A DNA stretch of 64,000 nucleotides. Source: Nannochloropsis oceanica. Lineage: Eukaryota > Sar > Eustigmatophyceae > Eustigmatales > Monodopsidaceae. The translations under genes and the position numbers were made by a program. The notes beneath the pieces were generated by a model. The model saw only the letters and a program-made list of their open reading frames with translations, was not told where the DNA came from and made no database searches. The stretch is from contig CP038113.1 in the NCBI GenBank assembly GCA_004519485.1, forward strand, positions 144,501 to 208,500, given 5' to 3'. The stretch's first letter is position 1. Each line of letters opens with the position of its first letter. Of the stretch, positions 32,303-46,544 are shown piece by piece.

Positions 32303-32948
32303 ATTATTTAATTGAATGAAAACAAGGGAGCATTTTGAACGGCAAATTAATATCCGTCGACTCCTCCTCTGAGATTGACCGCGTCCGTGACGGAAATGTA
32401 CACATTAAATAAAATTAAGACAAGAAATGTGTCCATATTTGTGTAAAAACGAAGAGAAAAGTTATGATTACTGTGCATTCAAGAATTAAACGACGGATTG
32501 TGCTTGCATCTATTACAGTCCAGCAAGCTCGTCGGGAGGCAAGACTCCCTTGTTTTTTAAGGCCATTTCCCCTTTGCTTTCGAGACTAGGGCAAAGCGCC
32601 TGCCCGCCTGATTGGATCGGGGGCAAAGTATCGCCTGTGCACAATATTCGTCAATAATTCATGATCATATATCTATCTATTAGTCTTTAGTCTTAAGTTC
32701 TATACATTTGTAATCTCTGTCTCTAGGATATATCCTGTTGCATCCTCTTACTTTTTAAGTTAATCCACACAAACATGCACACACCTGGTATTACACACTG
32801 GCATTCTGACAAACCCGCAAATTCTCTCGTTGCGGCACCTCCGACCATATGCACATATCTCTAATCTTTTCAGCCCCGATCACGTCTTGCCTTTTCCCTC
32901 TTATTCCACACCCTGCCTCTCATCCTCTCCCCACTTCCCTCATATCGC
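32303..32948. other. Convergent 3' region
   Basis: AT-rich DNA between two stop codons facing each other. No gene or repeat of note. Confidence 0.6.
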
Positions 32949-35900
32949 CTAGGACAAGTAAAAGGAATGCTGCCCATAACTCAAACTGAGCAGCAACCTT
33001 TCCCTCATAACAGTCTTACTCGAGTAATCGGGCAATTTCAAATAATTCGTGCACGTCGACGCACTCGGCAACATCTTATCCACTCCTCCCTGCCCCTCCG
33101 CCCTCAAATGCCCCTCGGCCACCTTCTTCACTACCGTCAGCCTCGGCAGGCACCCCATCAGCCCCCCTACAGGCAGCCCGGGGCTCCCCGTCACGAACAT
33201 CAAAAATTGTCTCTGTTCCTTTCCTTCCATCTCCGCCAAAATCTCGACCAACCACCTCACCGCCTGACTCCCTCGCGTGTACCCATGATCACATGATATG
33301 GCCTCGAGGATTTCCTCTGGATCCTCACCCATTTCTGATCCCACGCCCGCAATCATTGCCATAATTTCCTCTCTCGTAAAAATCCTCAGGGAAGCCGGCA
33401 TGAGCACGTCCGAAAGTCCGGCGAGGAGGGAGGTGATTTGTGGGGAGACAGTTTCGGTGAGGCTGGCTTGGAGGACGCGCTGAATGTAGAGGGGGAGGTT
33501 GGTGCTAGTCACGTCTTCTTCGTCATTTTCTTGGTCTGATGCCACTGCTGTTATGAAATTTCTTGAAGAGGACGTCAGTCCAATCGACGGATGTCCCGGC
33601 AAACAAAATGTCAGACACAAATCCGCCACCTCATCCCCCCTCTCCTCCTTCCTATCCTCCTCCCTTCCATCCCCACCTCCCTCCACCCACCAAGGAGCCA
33701 CCCCACAACTCCCGATCAGCGCCTGCAGCTGTCTTGCCAGACCTGGGTCCACGGTTCCCATTTCCTGAAGTGCTGCCGGCAAGGACTGACACGGCATTTC
33801 TCCCGCCAAAGCTCCCACCAATGGGGCCGCAAACCGAAAATCGAGCATTCGTTCATCCAAGAGCGCCTGCCCCACCAACCGGCCTAGACACATAAATCGC
33901 CTCAACACCTTCTCTCTCTCACTCTCCCTTTCCTCGACCTCCTTGCCAGCCTTCTCCTTCTCCTTCCCCTTCCCCTTCCTCCCCGCTTCCTTACCCCTCT
34001 CCCCCTCTTCCCCTCCTCCCCACGGCTGCGGGTAGAGCCCCCCTTCGCGCAGACCCTGACCCCCCCCTCTCCACAATCCCAACCTCGGGTCCTGTAGCTC
34101 CTTTGAAACCAACGAAAAAAACTCGGCCGTCGGCCCTGAACCCGTGCCCGGCTCATTTTGAAATTCAGTTTCAAGCATCACCCTTTTACGTCCATACTCT
34201 GCCAAAATTTTTTCTGCTGACGCCAACAACTTGTGACGCGAAATCCGCACCTTAAGCTGCTGCAGTGCTGTAGCAGGCACTCGTTGCTGCTGCTGTTGCT
34301 GGGAGTAATGGTGAGAACCATGCCGCCCTATACCGTTCCCTCCTCCTCCTGCTCCTCTGCCGCCACCACTTGCATCCCCTCCTCCTCTTCCCCCCCCTCC
34401 TCCACGCTTCTGGTGCTGTAGCAACAACCGATGCACTGCCCTTCCTAACCCAAAAGAAGACAGGTAAAAATATTCCTTCCGCACGAGGAAAGGGAGGAGA
34501 AATGGACAGGAGGTTAATAGCTGGTCACACCACCCGGGGAGCTGCTGCGTGGCGAGGGCAAGAGGGTCCTGCAGCTCCTGTGCCATGCATTCACTTAGCG
34601 GTTTATTTATCCAGTCTTCCTCTCTCAGCCCTCCTCGTGCCACCAGTCTTTGCACTTCTGCTTGTGATGCTGCTGCTTCCGCTGCTGTTGAGGAGGAGGA
34701 AGAGGATGAGGAGGAAATGAGGGAGCAGGAGGAGAAGATTGGGTTAAGGAGCGAGGCGAGGTGACGGTTAAGGCCATAGAGCAGGCGGAGGAGCAGAAGG
34801 AGGTCATGTTCGGGGTCGGCTTTGGACAGGCTTCCTCGTTTTTTTGGTCGTGTCATTGGCGTCCCTTTCGTGGTCTTGCTGCTTGGACCCGGCTGGCCTG
34901 TGTGTGTGGGCGTGCTAGGCGCCATCATCGAAGCGGCGACGGCTGGTGCTGCTGGCGCTGCTGATGCTGCTGCTGATTCCTCCTCCTCCATAGCTGCCAT
35001 CGTCATGTCTCTTGCCACTTGCTTTCCTTTCTTCTTCCCTTCTTTCACCTCCTCCTCCTCCTCCTCCTCCTCCTCCTCCTCCTCCTCCCCTGCCTCGTCC
35101 AGAGGAGACAAATATTCATCAATCGGATGGGATATCCACCAACGGGGGGAGAGTGTGTGCACGTGTTGTATAGTACCACCATCTGTACTTGCAGTTGACG
35201 CAGTCGATACCACCTTCACCTCTTTCTCCTTCGTCACAGCTGCTGCTTTTGCGGCCAAGCCACCCTCATTTTTCTTAAGCATCAAGGACCAGGACACAAC
35301 CAACACCCCTCCACCCCCATCCCTCGCCGTTCCATACAACCCAAGCGCACACGCGGCATCCTCCTCCTCCTGCTCCTGCCCCTCCTCATGTTCCTCCTTT
35401 CCTACCATACACTTCCTTTTCTCCTCTCGTTTGCGCAACAACGAGGTACAGGCCACATCCAACAACGGGCACTCTTCAAGAAAAGGACGAAGACCATTGA
35501 CAAACAGTTCGGCACATTTTAGCTCATACACGCACCGTGGATCCCACTTCTTCGTTTTCTTCGCTTCCGTCGTCGTTGTCGTCGTCTTTGAGCCCTCCTT
35601 TTGAGCCTCCCTCTCGTCCTCGTCCTCATGGGAAGCTTCCTCCATGGACGTCGTCCCGGCAGCGGGAGCCTTGATTTCAGCGATAGCAGTACTCGTAGCA
35701 CCACTACAAGTTGCAGCTGTGACAGCGGTCGAGGCGGAGATGGAGGCGGAGGCGGAAGAGGAGGAGGATGAGGAGGAGGAGGGGAAGGAATGGCAAGAGG
35801 AGGAGGGTGCAGAAGATGCTGATGGCAATGCCCTTGACGCCACCTTCCTTCCCGTCTCCACCTTGTCTTTGTCCTCGTCCTCCCCTGCTGCCGTCGAGAG

Positions 35901-38900
35901 TCGCATCCTGTCATCAGTGTCTTCGACATTCATCCCTTCATCCATCTCCTCTACGTCTTCTCCCTCCTGCTCTTCCTCACTACTGCCCTCCTCCATCAAC
36001 ATCATTCTTGTTCTGGAAACATATCCCCCACCAAATGCTTCGTCGTCCTCGTCCTCGTCCTCGGCTTCCAAAATTTCCCTTTCGAGACGCGCCACCATCG
36101 CCGTCGCTGTCCTCCCCCTCCTCTTCCTCCTCCCTCCCATCCTACCTGACACGGCAGCTGCCACTACCACTTCCTCCTCCTCTTCATCCTCTCCCTCTTC
36201 TTCCGCTGCGGCTGCCCCCGTTGCTGCACCTGCGGCTTTTTCCTCTTCCTCATCCATCATCAGCATCTCCTGCATGTTACACAATCTCCTGTCCAAGAAC
36301 TCGCGAATGGCTTTCACTGAGGCCAAAGGGTCGATCAAAATAGAGACGTCGGCCAGTCCCTGAGCTTGAAGAAAAGCACGTAGCTCGCCATCGCTTTCGG
36401 CAGTTTGACACGACACACGAAGGTGCATCGGCTGGGCGAGTAACGTTGTAACTGTTCGGGGGGCCCGTAAGGAGGAGGAGGAGGCAGTGGAAAAGGGCGG
36501 GGTGCGCAGAGTGGTGGAAGAGACGAAGCACTCGGAGGCCTCGAGGCAGGACTGGAGCTGTCGCACGAGCTTCTGAAGACCCGACTCACCTGTTCCTCCA
36601 TCTCTTCCCCCGCCCTCTCCACCTCTCCCTCTTCCTTTTGCTTCGCTCACAGACAGGTTGATGTCGCCGCTGTATCCTCTCTCTCTGGTAGCATCAAAGG
36701 AAGAGTTCAACACAGAGGAGACGGAAAAGGAAGAAGAGGAGGAGGACAACGAAAACGAGCGTACGAGATCTCCGCTCTTAACGTCTAAGAGCATTTCGCC
36801 GACCATGGCTGCGCGTTGTCGTCGCAAGAGGCGTCGAGATAGCGCCCATAGCTCTTTCACCCCTTCCAACCGTAAATCTCCCTCCTTCCTTCCCTCCTTC
36901 TTGGCCCCCTCCTTCTTCTCACTCTCTTGTGAGCATGTGGTTGCCGATGCCTTGCGTTTGCGGGGACTACCACCATCAGCAGTCACAGCGGCAGCAGCAA
37001 CAGAAACAGCGACAGCAGTCTCGTTGGCAAGCAGCGCCATGCGGGCCTCCTCTGGGCTTAGGTCCGTCACAGTCAGATACGCATAGAGACGCGGAACCAG
37101 CCCACAAGTCAAAATCTCGTGATTACTCAACCCTCCTCCACGATGGTGCGACGTCAGCAGCTTGCATATGCACCCAAAAGCAGCACGACAGGCCTCCCGG
37201 GCTTCCGTTCCTTGCTCGCGTGTGTTGCGCCATGCTTGAGTAAGGAGAGACAAGGTATCCGATTCTCCACCACTACCGTTCGCCTTCTCCTCCTCATACA
37301 CAACCATCGCGAGAATTTCCGCCGCTAGTCGCGTCTCAACACGTCCGTGCTCCTCCAAAGCAAGCAAGGCCTTCGAAATCGTGCTCATCACACTTCCACT
37401 TCCGCTCCTACTGAATCCACCCCTAGAGGACAAAGAGAAACTACCACTCCTTCCCCTCCCATAGCCACTTGCATTGCTCTGCGACAAATCCATTAAATCC
37501 GGCACATTTTCTCCCTTACCATCTATTCTACCCTTCTCATCCCCCTCCCGATCCTCTTCCTCTTCCTCCTCGGCGTCCAGCATCGCCTCTGCATCCTCGT
37601 AGGCCTTCACAAACGCGACAGCTCTCGCCTTCATCTCTTCCCGTAATCGCTGTTGCAATGGAATCACACTGCTGTCACAGCAACTGCTGCTGTTTCCAGT
37701 CTCTCTCCGTACCGCGTTCCTTCTCGCACCAGAAGGGGAAGTTGCCGATGAGGAGGAAGGACCGGTGGAGAAGGACGACGACAGCACCAGCTCCGGGGGG
37801 CTCCCACCACCACCCACCAACGGTGCGGGCAAAGTCAAAGGTGACATAGGCGGCGGCGGGGATCGTCGCAAATATCTTCCTACTATCCTTCCCTCCCTCT
37901 CCCCTCCTTCATCTCCCATGCGTGCTTGCTCGTGTGCCTGAGCCACTACTCCCTCTCGAGCGAAGGCCTCGGCAAAGACCATTGGTACCTTGCCCAGCAG
38001 CAGCGAGCCCAGCTCTAACCCGGACAAAGTCGTCAATAAAGCACCGCTAGTACTACTACTACTGCTGCTACTGCCACCCCAGATACTGCTACCCCTCCTC
38101 CTCGTCACCGGCGTGCCAAGCGCAGGAGAAGCAGCAGCGGGCAGCAGACGGGCAACGAGACTTGCAAACTGCCCAACCAAATGAGGGTGTGAGATCATCA
38201 TCGGTTCGAGCAACACTGGCCCTGACAGGTTTTGCAAAATCGTCCTTAACATTCGCGCACACAACGAGCGAAAGGCAGGTTTAGAAGCTGACCGAGCCAA
38301 ATGGAGGAGGTGGGGTAACATGCCTAAGAGAGGTCCAGTCAAGGCTTCCCTTGTCACCAGCAACTCCGTCTTCGATTGAGCTAAAAACTCACTACCCTCC
38401 CCATCCACTACCTCACACAAAGCATCCGTCGAAAATGAGGACGAGGATGAAGGGTTAGATGTGCTAGTCGCAGCCGCTCCTGTTGCTGCAGCTACTGCTG
38501 CTGTAAGGGCGGCGTCAGTAGCGACGCGGGCAGAGATCCAACCATAAGGGGTGCGATAACGTCGGGCGCCAGACATAGAGAAAGCCCAGCCCGAGAAAGG
38601 CAACACTGTACCCAGTTCCACAACCATCGAACTGCTGATGTTGTTGCTACTGCCGGAAGTGCTGCTATTCGTGGCGGCAATAGTAGTGAGGCGACGGGGG
38701 TCAAGCTCAGCAGTGAGGATGGCTCCGTGAGGGTGTACAACGCAGACAATTCCAGGCGTGCCGTGCAAACACGAGGCACTGGCGGATGCAGCAGCTACTG
38801 ACGAGGAAGGAGGAGGAGCAATTGAAGAGGTGGAGGAAGGAAAGGAGGAGGGAGAGGCGGAATCTCCTCCTCCTGATGCCGATGATGCGTCTCTCTGCTG

Positions 38901-40739
38901 CTTGTCCATAGGGTGTACAGAGGGAGGCAACAGGGGTAGCAAGTCCAATAAGCAAGCGAAAAGTGTCGCGGTAGTCATCTGAGAAGACATGGACGCTCCA
39001 CACCCCACCCGCGGAGACGAAGGACCAAACGACAACGACCGACTTCGACGACGTCCTCCCCCTCCCATCCCTCCCGACGGTGGAGAGCCCACCAAGAATC
39101 CCCCTTCCCCTCCCATCCCCGTGTCTGATGAGACAGAGGACGATAACGACGACGACAGCACCCCAGCTCCTCCACCGCCACCACTCTGCTGCGGCTGCTG
39201 CTGCTGCTGTTGCTGCTGCTGCATCCACTCATCAGGCGAGGCCCCCGCTTCCCCCGCCAAAATACCTTGTATGACGACAGGCAAGCCCAAATCCACCATC
39301 TCCTCACACAGCACTGCCGAATACCGAGCCAACAATCCCAAAATTCTCAGCAGCAATTCCGCCACGGATGGCGTCAACTCAGTCAGGAAACCTCCCCCCC
39401 CTTCTCCTCCTCTGCCTCCCTCCCTCCCTAGCGCCATATGATGACTGCCTTCTGGCAAAGCCTGCGCCAGCAATTGAAGAGCGTGTCGCACGAGTCCATG
39501 CGCAGCTAGCTCTTCAGCGTACTGACCTGCCCGGGCCGTGTTGCCATCAGCAACTGCAACGAAACATTGCAAGGAACGAAGGAGCGCCAGAGCAGCCGAT
39601 TCCACCACAGCAGTCTCGCTGTGATGCAGTAACTGTGTCAACGTCGGAGCTGCATCCCGAAAAGGCCCCTCAAAGTCACTCACAGTCAGAGGAGAAGGTG
39701 GTGGTTGAGGGGCATTGCCGCTGCAGCCACCTGGGAGGAGGCGCCGACAGAGTACCCCTCCTCCTCCTCCTCCTCCTCCTCCTCCTCCTCCTCCTCCTCC
39801 TCCTCCTCCTCCTCCTCCTCCTCCTCCTCCTTGCCAACCCACACGAGGCATCCCACGTAGGGGACTGCTACAAATATGGGCCACGGTTCTAAGCGCCAAC
39901 CGTTGAACATTTAGGGGGTAAAAATCCAGAAAGGCAAGTAGGGCTCCGAGTGTTCCACAGGGGAGGAGGGAGCAGGGGCAGTAGCGTGCGACATGCTCCA
40001 ACGCGCCGATTGCTTGTTCGGCCACGTCCATCCATTCAATGCTCAGCAATTTTTCGGTTAACATGCCCGCAATGCCGGCTTGCACCGCCAAGGCGATGCA
40101 AGGCGGTACTTGATCAAAGACTTGCGTGATAATTTTGGTAGACATGAGCTGCAGCGATGGGTCGGGCGAGTCGAGGAACTGCAACAGGTCATTCAAGTGC
40201 TGCTGCGCTGCTCCTCCTCCCCCTCCTTCTCCTCTCCCTCCTTCTCCTCCCCCACCACCATGCATGATTGCTCCACCAAAACCCGCGAGCAACAAAGAGT
40301 CGTCTCCTGAATACGTAATAAGGTCACACATCTGCGACAAAATATCATACGCCACCCCCCCATCAACATCCAACCCTGCCCTCGCCGCACTCAAGTCCTT
40401 GAGCAACCGTTTCAAATTCCGCGCGTCGGCCCCTGCCCCTCCACCAACCAACTGCGCAGGAGATGCGGACGAAAATCCTCCCCAAGTCGTAGGTGCAGAG
40501 GCGGTGTTGCCTCCATTGCCCCCGCCGCTGCCATTATCTCCTCCGCTACTCCTGCTGCTGCTGCTCAAGGCCCCTGCCGTCGTTTCCAGCTTTATATTAA
40601 CCGTTCCTCCGCCGCCGCCACAGGTGCTGCTGCTAACACTGCCCCTGCTCCTGCCGGTGATCGAGCTGGCAGAAGTGCTGCTGTTACACGCAAGGTTGCC
40701 GTCCCTGTCCCCGTTGCTGGCGCCGCCACCGCTGCTCAT
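32949..40739 (-). CDS. HECT E3 ubiquitin ligase, UPL3/TRIP12/UFD4-like
   Basis: Very large single-exon protein, 2,596 residues from the first ATG at 40739; the open frame runs 33 bases further only from a TTG. The N-terminal 300 residues carry armadillo-type repeats like those of UPL3 and TRIP12 (LKRLLKDLSAA, LLQFLDSPDPSLQLMSTKII, IEWMDVAEQAIGALEHV, CGTLGALLAFLDFY). The C-terminal 450 residues are a HECT domain: RVMLETEFQNEPGTGSGPT, FMCLGRLVGQALLDERMLD, FTREEIMAMIAGVG and RQFLMFVTGSPGLPVGG, with catalytic Cys2563 in STCTNYLKLPDYSS. This family ligates ubiquitin to N-degron or ubiquitin-fusion substrates. The middle is filled with low-complexity runs: about 28 Gly, long Ser, Glu and Gln tracts. 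No intron was evident in 7.8 kb, unusual beside its spliced neighbours. It is divergent from PP1. Confidence 0.95.
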   Translation of the reverse strand: MSSGGGASNGDRDGNLACNSSTSASSITGRSRGSVSSSTCGGGGGTVNIKLETTAGALSSSSRSSGGDNGSGGGNGGNTASAPTTWGGFSSASPAQLVGGGAGADARNLKRLLKDLSAARAGLDVDGGVAYDILSQMCDLITYSGDDSLLLAGFGGAIMHGGGGGEGGRGEGGGGGAAQQHLNDLLQFLDSPDPSLQLMSTKIITQVFDQVPPCIALAVQAGIAGMLTEKLLSIEWMDVAEQAIGALEHVARYCPCSLLPCGTLGALLAFLDFYPLNVQRLALRTVAHICSSPLRGMPRVGWQGGGGGGGGGGGGGGGGGGGGGGGGGVLCRRLLPGGCSGNAPQPPPSPLTVSDFEGPFRDAAPTLTQLLHHSETAVVESAALALLRSLQCFVAVADGNTARAGQYAEELAAHGLVRHALQLLAQALPEGSHHMALGREGGRGGEGGGGFLTELTPSVAELLLRILGLLARYSAVLCEEMVDLGLPVVIQGILAGEAGASPDEWMQQQQQQQQQPQQSGGGGGAGVLSSSLSSSVSSDTGMGGEGGFLVGSPPSGGMGGGGRRRSRSLSFGPSSPRVGCGASMSSQMTTATLFACLLDLLPLLPPSVHPMDKQQRDASSASGGGDSASPSSFPSSTSSIAPPPSSSVAAASASASCLHGTPGIVCVVHPHGAILTAELDPRRLTTIAATNSSTSGSSNNISSSMVVELGTVLPFSGWAFSMSGARRYRTPYGWISARVATDAALTAAVAAATGAAATSTSNPSSSSSFSTDALCEVVDGEGSEFLAQSKTELLVTREALTGPLLGMLPHLLHLARSASKPAFRSLCARMLRTILQNLSGPVLLEPMMISHPHLVGQFASLVARLLPAAASPALGTPVTRRRGSSIWGGSSSSSSSTSGALLTTLSGLELGSLLLGKVPMVFAEAFAREGVVAQAHEQARMGDEGGEREGRIVGRYLRRSPPPPMSPLTLPAPLVGGGGSPPELVLSSSFSTGPSSSSATSPSGARRNAVRRETGNSSSCCDSSVIPLQQRLREEMKARAVAFVKAYEDAEAMLDAEEEEEEDREGDEKGRIDGKGENVPDLMDLSQSNASGYGRGRSGSFSLSSRGGFSRSGSGSVMSTISKALLALEEHGRVETRLAAEILAMVVYEEEKANGSGGESDTLSLLTQAWRNTREQGTEAREACRAAFGCICKLLTSHHRGGGLSNHEILTCGLVPRLYAYLTVTDLSPEEARMALLANETAVAVSVAAAAVTADGGSPRKRKASATTCSQESEKKEGAKKEGRKEGDLRLEGVKELWALSRRLLRRQRAAMVGEMLLDVKSGDLVRSFSLSSSSSSFSVSSVLNSSFDATRERGYSGDINLSVSEAKGRGRGGEGGGRDGGTGESGLQKLVRQLQSCLEASECFVSSTTLRTPPFSTASSSSLRAPRTVTTLLAQPMHLRVSCQTAESDGELRAFLQAQGLADVSILIDPLASVKAIREFLDRRLCNMQEMLMMDEEEEKAAGAATGAAAAEEEGEDEEEEEVVVAAAVSGRMGGRRKRRGRTATAMVARLEREILEAEDEDEDDEAFGGGYVSRTRMMLMEEGSSEEEQEGEDVEEMDEGMNVEDTDDRMRLSTAAGEDEDKDKVETGRKVASRALPSASSAPSSSCHSFPSSSSSSSSSASASISASTAVTAATCSGATSTAIAEIKAPAAGTTSMEEASHEDEDEREAQKEGSKTTTTTTEAKKTKKWDPRCVYELKCAELFVNGLRPFLEECPLLDVACTSLLRKREEKRKCMVGKEEHEEGQEQEEEDAACALGLYGTARDGGGGVLVVSWSLMLKKNEGGLAAKAAAVTKEKEVKVVSTASTASTDGGTIQHVHTLSPRWWISHPIDEYLSPLDEAGEEEEEEEEEEEEEVKEGKKKGKQVARDMTMAAMEEEESAAASAAPAAPAVAASMMAPSTPTHTGQPGPSSKTTKGTPMTRPKKRGSLSKADPEHDLLLLLRLLYGLNRHLASLLNPIFSSCSLISSSSSSSSSTAAEAAASQAEVQRLVARGGLREEDWINKPLSECMAQELQDPLALATQQLPGWCDQLLTSCPFLLPFLVRKEYFYLSSFGLGRAVHRLLLQHQKRGGGGGRGGGDASGGGRGAGGGGNGIGRHGSHHYSQQQQQQRVPATALQQLKVRISRHKLLASAEKILAEYGRKRVMLETEFQNEPGTGSGPTAEFFSLVSKELQDPRLGLWRGGGQGLREGGLYPQPWGGGEEGERGKEAGRKGKGKEKEKAGKEVEERESEREKVLRRFMCLGRLVGQALLDERMLDFRFAAPLVGALAGEMPCQSLPAALQEMGTVDPGLARQLQALIGSCGVAPWWVEGGGDGREEDRKEERGDEVADLCLTFCLPGHPSIGLTSSSRNFITAVASDQENDEEDVTSTNLPLYIQRVLQASLTETVSPQITSLLAGLSDVLMPASLRIFTREEIMAMIAGVGSEMGEDPEEILEAISCDHGYTRGSQAVRWLVEILAEMEGKEQRQFLMFVTGSPGLPVGGLMGCLPRLTVVKKVAEGHLRAEGQGGVDKMLPSASTCTNYLKLPDYSSKTVMRERLLLSLSYGQHSFYLS
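35049..35088. repeat. (CTC)n tract coding for poly-Glu
   Basis: Run of CTC triplets on the plus strand, GAG on the coding strand of the HECT ligase gene, giving 14 or more consecutive Glu. Confidence 0.9.
39757..39832. repeat. (CCT)n tract coding for poly-Gly
   Basis: About 25 perfect CCT triplets, read as GGA/GGG codons in the HECT ligase between armadillo-type repeats. A pure triplet run of this length is likely to vary. Confidence 0.92.
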
Positions 40740-43865
<3,126 letters not shown>

Positions 43866-44331
43866 AGAGAGAGAGGGAGGGAGGGAGGGAGGGAGGGAGG
43901 GAGGGGGAGAGGGAGATGCGTGTGTATATACACTTCGTTCGATTGATTCTTATGAGGAGAAGCAGCAAGTGGAACAGGAACAGGAACAGGAGCAGGAGCA
44001 GAAGCAGCAGAAATTGCATCACGAGCAACAGTAAAGCGGGGGGCCTGAACCCCTGTATAGACGGAAAGCAATTTACGTGGAAATGATTGGAGATGGGGGG
44101 AGGGAGGGATGGAAGGAGGAGATGGAGGGATGGAGGGATGGACGACGGTCGGGTTGATTTCAAAGGAAGGCGAGCTGTTGGAGAAGCCGCAACACCAAAT
44201 GCAACTGCAGCAGTAGCAGCAGTAACAGCAGCAACTGAAGCAGCAGCAGTAGCAGCAGCAGCAGTAGCAATAGCAGCAGTAGCAACAGCGGCAGCAGTTG
44301 CAGCAACAGCATCAGCAACAGAAACAGCAAT

Positions 44332-44380
<49 letters not shown>

Positions 44381-44886
44381 TAATAATAATAATAATGATA
44401 TAAAAGGGAGAAGGAAGAAAACAGAAACGAAAAAGAAAGAACGATGTCAGTGTGAAAGAGTCAGGGAGAACAATCCACCCATCTGGAGTTGAGATGTGCG
44501 TGCCTACAACAACAGCACCAACAACAGAAGCCAACAGCACCAGCAGCGACTGTTCCAGCAGCGACTGTTCCTCAAACCCTGGCTCCGTGTACATCTCAAT
44601 ATTTTCCTTTATCGAGTCCTACAAGCTGCTCTCCTCACTCACTATCGCTGCCCAACTTCAGTCCCTCTCTCCCCCTCTCCCACTTCGCCCTCTTTCCTCC
44701 TCTTACCTCCCCCTTTCCACTTTCCTTGTTGTCGCTTTAAAAACCTATATCTATGCAGCCCACATCCCCGGAGGCTCCTTCCCTCCCTCCCTCCCTCCCC
44801 CCCTCGTCCATCTTCCTAACCGTCTCCCTCCCATCCAACCATTTGGGGAAAACGAAAGACACATCCCCGTAGTCTCCCATCCACCC
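43866..44886. repeat. Repeat-rich convergent region: (GGGA)n and (CAG)n
   Basis: Between the PP1 stop and the 3' end of the Rieske gene. A GGGA run occupies about 43874-43905, an imperfect CAG/CAA tract about 44201-44382, followed by a short (AAT)n. After 44600 the plus strand is CT-rich. Frames here are homopolymer products (poly-Ala, poly-Leu) and not genes. Confidence 0.8.
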
Positions 44887-46544
44887 TCAGCCCACCCCTC
44901 CCTCCTTTTCTCCCTTTTCCATCTTCTTTACGGCCTCCCCCAGATCCCTTGCCAGCCACTGATGGAAAGCATGATCCAAATACTCCACCTTCGGAGCATA
45001 CCTCCCCCGATCATACCCCCCTTCCCTCCCTCCCTCCCTCCCTGCCGACTCTAAACCAATCTGAACATTCTCACACAAATAGATATCCTCCTTCTGCACC
45101 TCGTCCGAGGCCTCCAATGACTCCCTGACAAAGCTCTCCAGCCCTCCCTCCCTCCCTCCCTCTTCCCCCTCTAACCTTGCAATGAAGGCCTCCTCCAAGA
45201 AGTAATCAAAAACCACTTCGGAGGTGTTGTGAGACAAAGGAAAAAGCAGGTTAATGTCCATCCAAGGCCCATAACGATTCAGCATCAAGGAAGGATAAAC
45301 ATGTGCATACAGAGCTGCTGCTCCCACCCGTTCTTGACCACTCCCTCCCACCCTTCCTCCTCCTGCTTCTCCTCCTGCTTCTCTCCCCCCCCCTTCTCTC
45401 GCCTGCTCGTGATTGTCCACAGGAGAGCAGTGAAAAGGAGGAAGTGAGGAAAGAGGGGTAGCGCCTTTGCATGACTGGATGGAGTAACGGTCGTGTAGGG
45501 TGGCGGAGTAGGAGGCGAGGTCGAGGGCCTGGCCGAGGGCAGGGTGGGCGTATGGGACGTGGTAAGCGTTGTCGAGGAAATTATCACTCACGACTTTGTG
45601 ATTGCACTTGGAGGAAGGAAAAAAAGAAGTAAGAGAGGGAGTCAAAAAGAGACGAGGGAATGGTGAGAATGGCTTCGTCGCAGCCAGAGAAAGGGGGAAA
45701 CAGGACCGACGACAGCGAGCAGAAGGCAAGAGTTAAAGCAAGCAAAGGCGAGTATCGACGACGTGCTATCCTCCCACCGTCTGCTTACCTTCAATCTGTA
45801 CATCCGTCGTGCAACATGTCGCAATCCTGTGCTAAATCCAAACTCTGCATCCAGCCTCTCCCGCAATGGCGTCAAGTGAGCCAGAGAATACCTCCCCTCC
45901 CCCTCCATCACCCCTCCCTCGCTGCTGCTGCTCCTGCTCTTGCCAACCCGGCGACCGAACTGAAGGAAAATCAATGGTCCCCAGGTGTGGAGTGGAATTT
46001 CTATTAATCCGTAGTCTTTTGGGGAAAAGTTTTGAATGCCCCTGATACGCGTCGCCTTGGCCAAGCGTCCATCCAATCGATATTCCCACCCATGGTACGG
46101 ACAGGCAAAGGTGGTCTTGTCTATCTGCCCTTTGTCGCCCGCGACAAGCCGCATGCCCTTATGGCGACAAACATTATAAAATGCCTTTATCTTCCCTACG
46201 GTATCTCGCAAGACAATGAACGGATGCGTGCCGACCTGCCCGCAGAAGTAGTCCCCGGGGCGAGGAATGTGCAGAGTGCTGCCAACACATAGCGGATTCT
46301 CAGCAAAGACGCTCGCCATTTCCAAGGCATGGAAGGCCGGGTGGGTGAACCAGGAAGCAGGAGGTGTGGATGCGGATTCAATTGGCACTGTGGGGTCGAA
46401 GCGCGCGAGCTCTTGTTTTAGGAAGGGTAAGTCCTTAAGCAAGGTGGAGAGTGGACGACCGAGGGAGGAAGGGGAGGATGGAGGAGTCCTGAAGCAGCGA
46501 GAACTGACGAGGCGCCTGGATAAGGCCGTGAAGAATGGTTTCAT
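44887..46544 (-). CDS. Rieske non-heme iron oxygenase, choline monooxygenase-like
   Basis: Two exons, 46544-45789 and 45606-44887, joined in phase 0 by a 182-bp GTAAGC...AAG intron, give 491 residues. The Rieske [2Fe-2S] ligands are complete: CRHKGMRLVAG and CPYHGWEYRLDG (Cys-x-His, Cys-x-x-His). The second exon starts CNHKVVSDNFLDNAYHVPYAHP, which supplies the Asp and the two His of the mononuclear iron site (D-x5-HxxxxH). Order and spacing match the aromatic-ring-hydroxylating dioxygenase alpha subunit group that includes plant choline monooxygenase, a plastid enzyme of glycine betaine synthesis. The substrate here is not certain. The start MKPFFTALSRRLVSSRCFRT is Arg/Ser-rich without acid residues, like a mitochondrial or plastid presequence. 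Gly/Glu-rich inserts encoded by GGGA-type repeats lie in the C-terminal domain. Confidence 0.9.

Noticed and set aside
39686-39910. Poly-Glu, poly-Pro and poly-Leu frames across the (CCT)n tract
   Set aside because: They are other-frame readings of the poly-Gly part of the HECT ligase gene.
44160-44594. Poly-Leu minus-strand frame of 144 codons
   Set aside because: Product of the imperfect CAG tract, with no conserved part.
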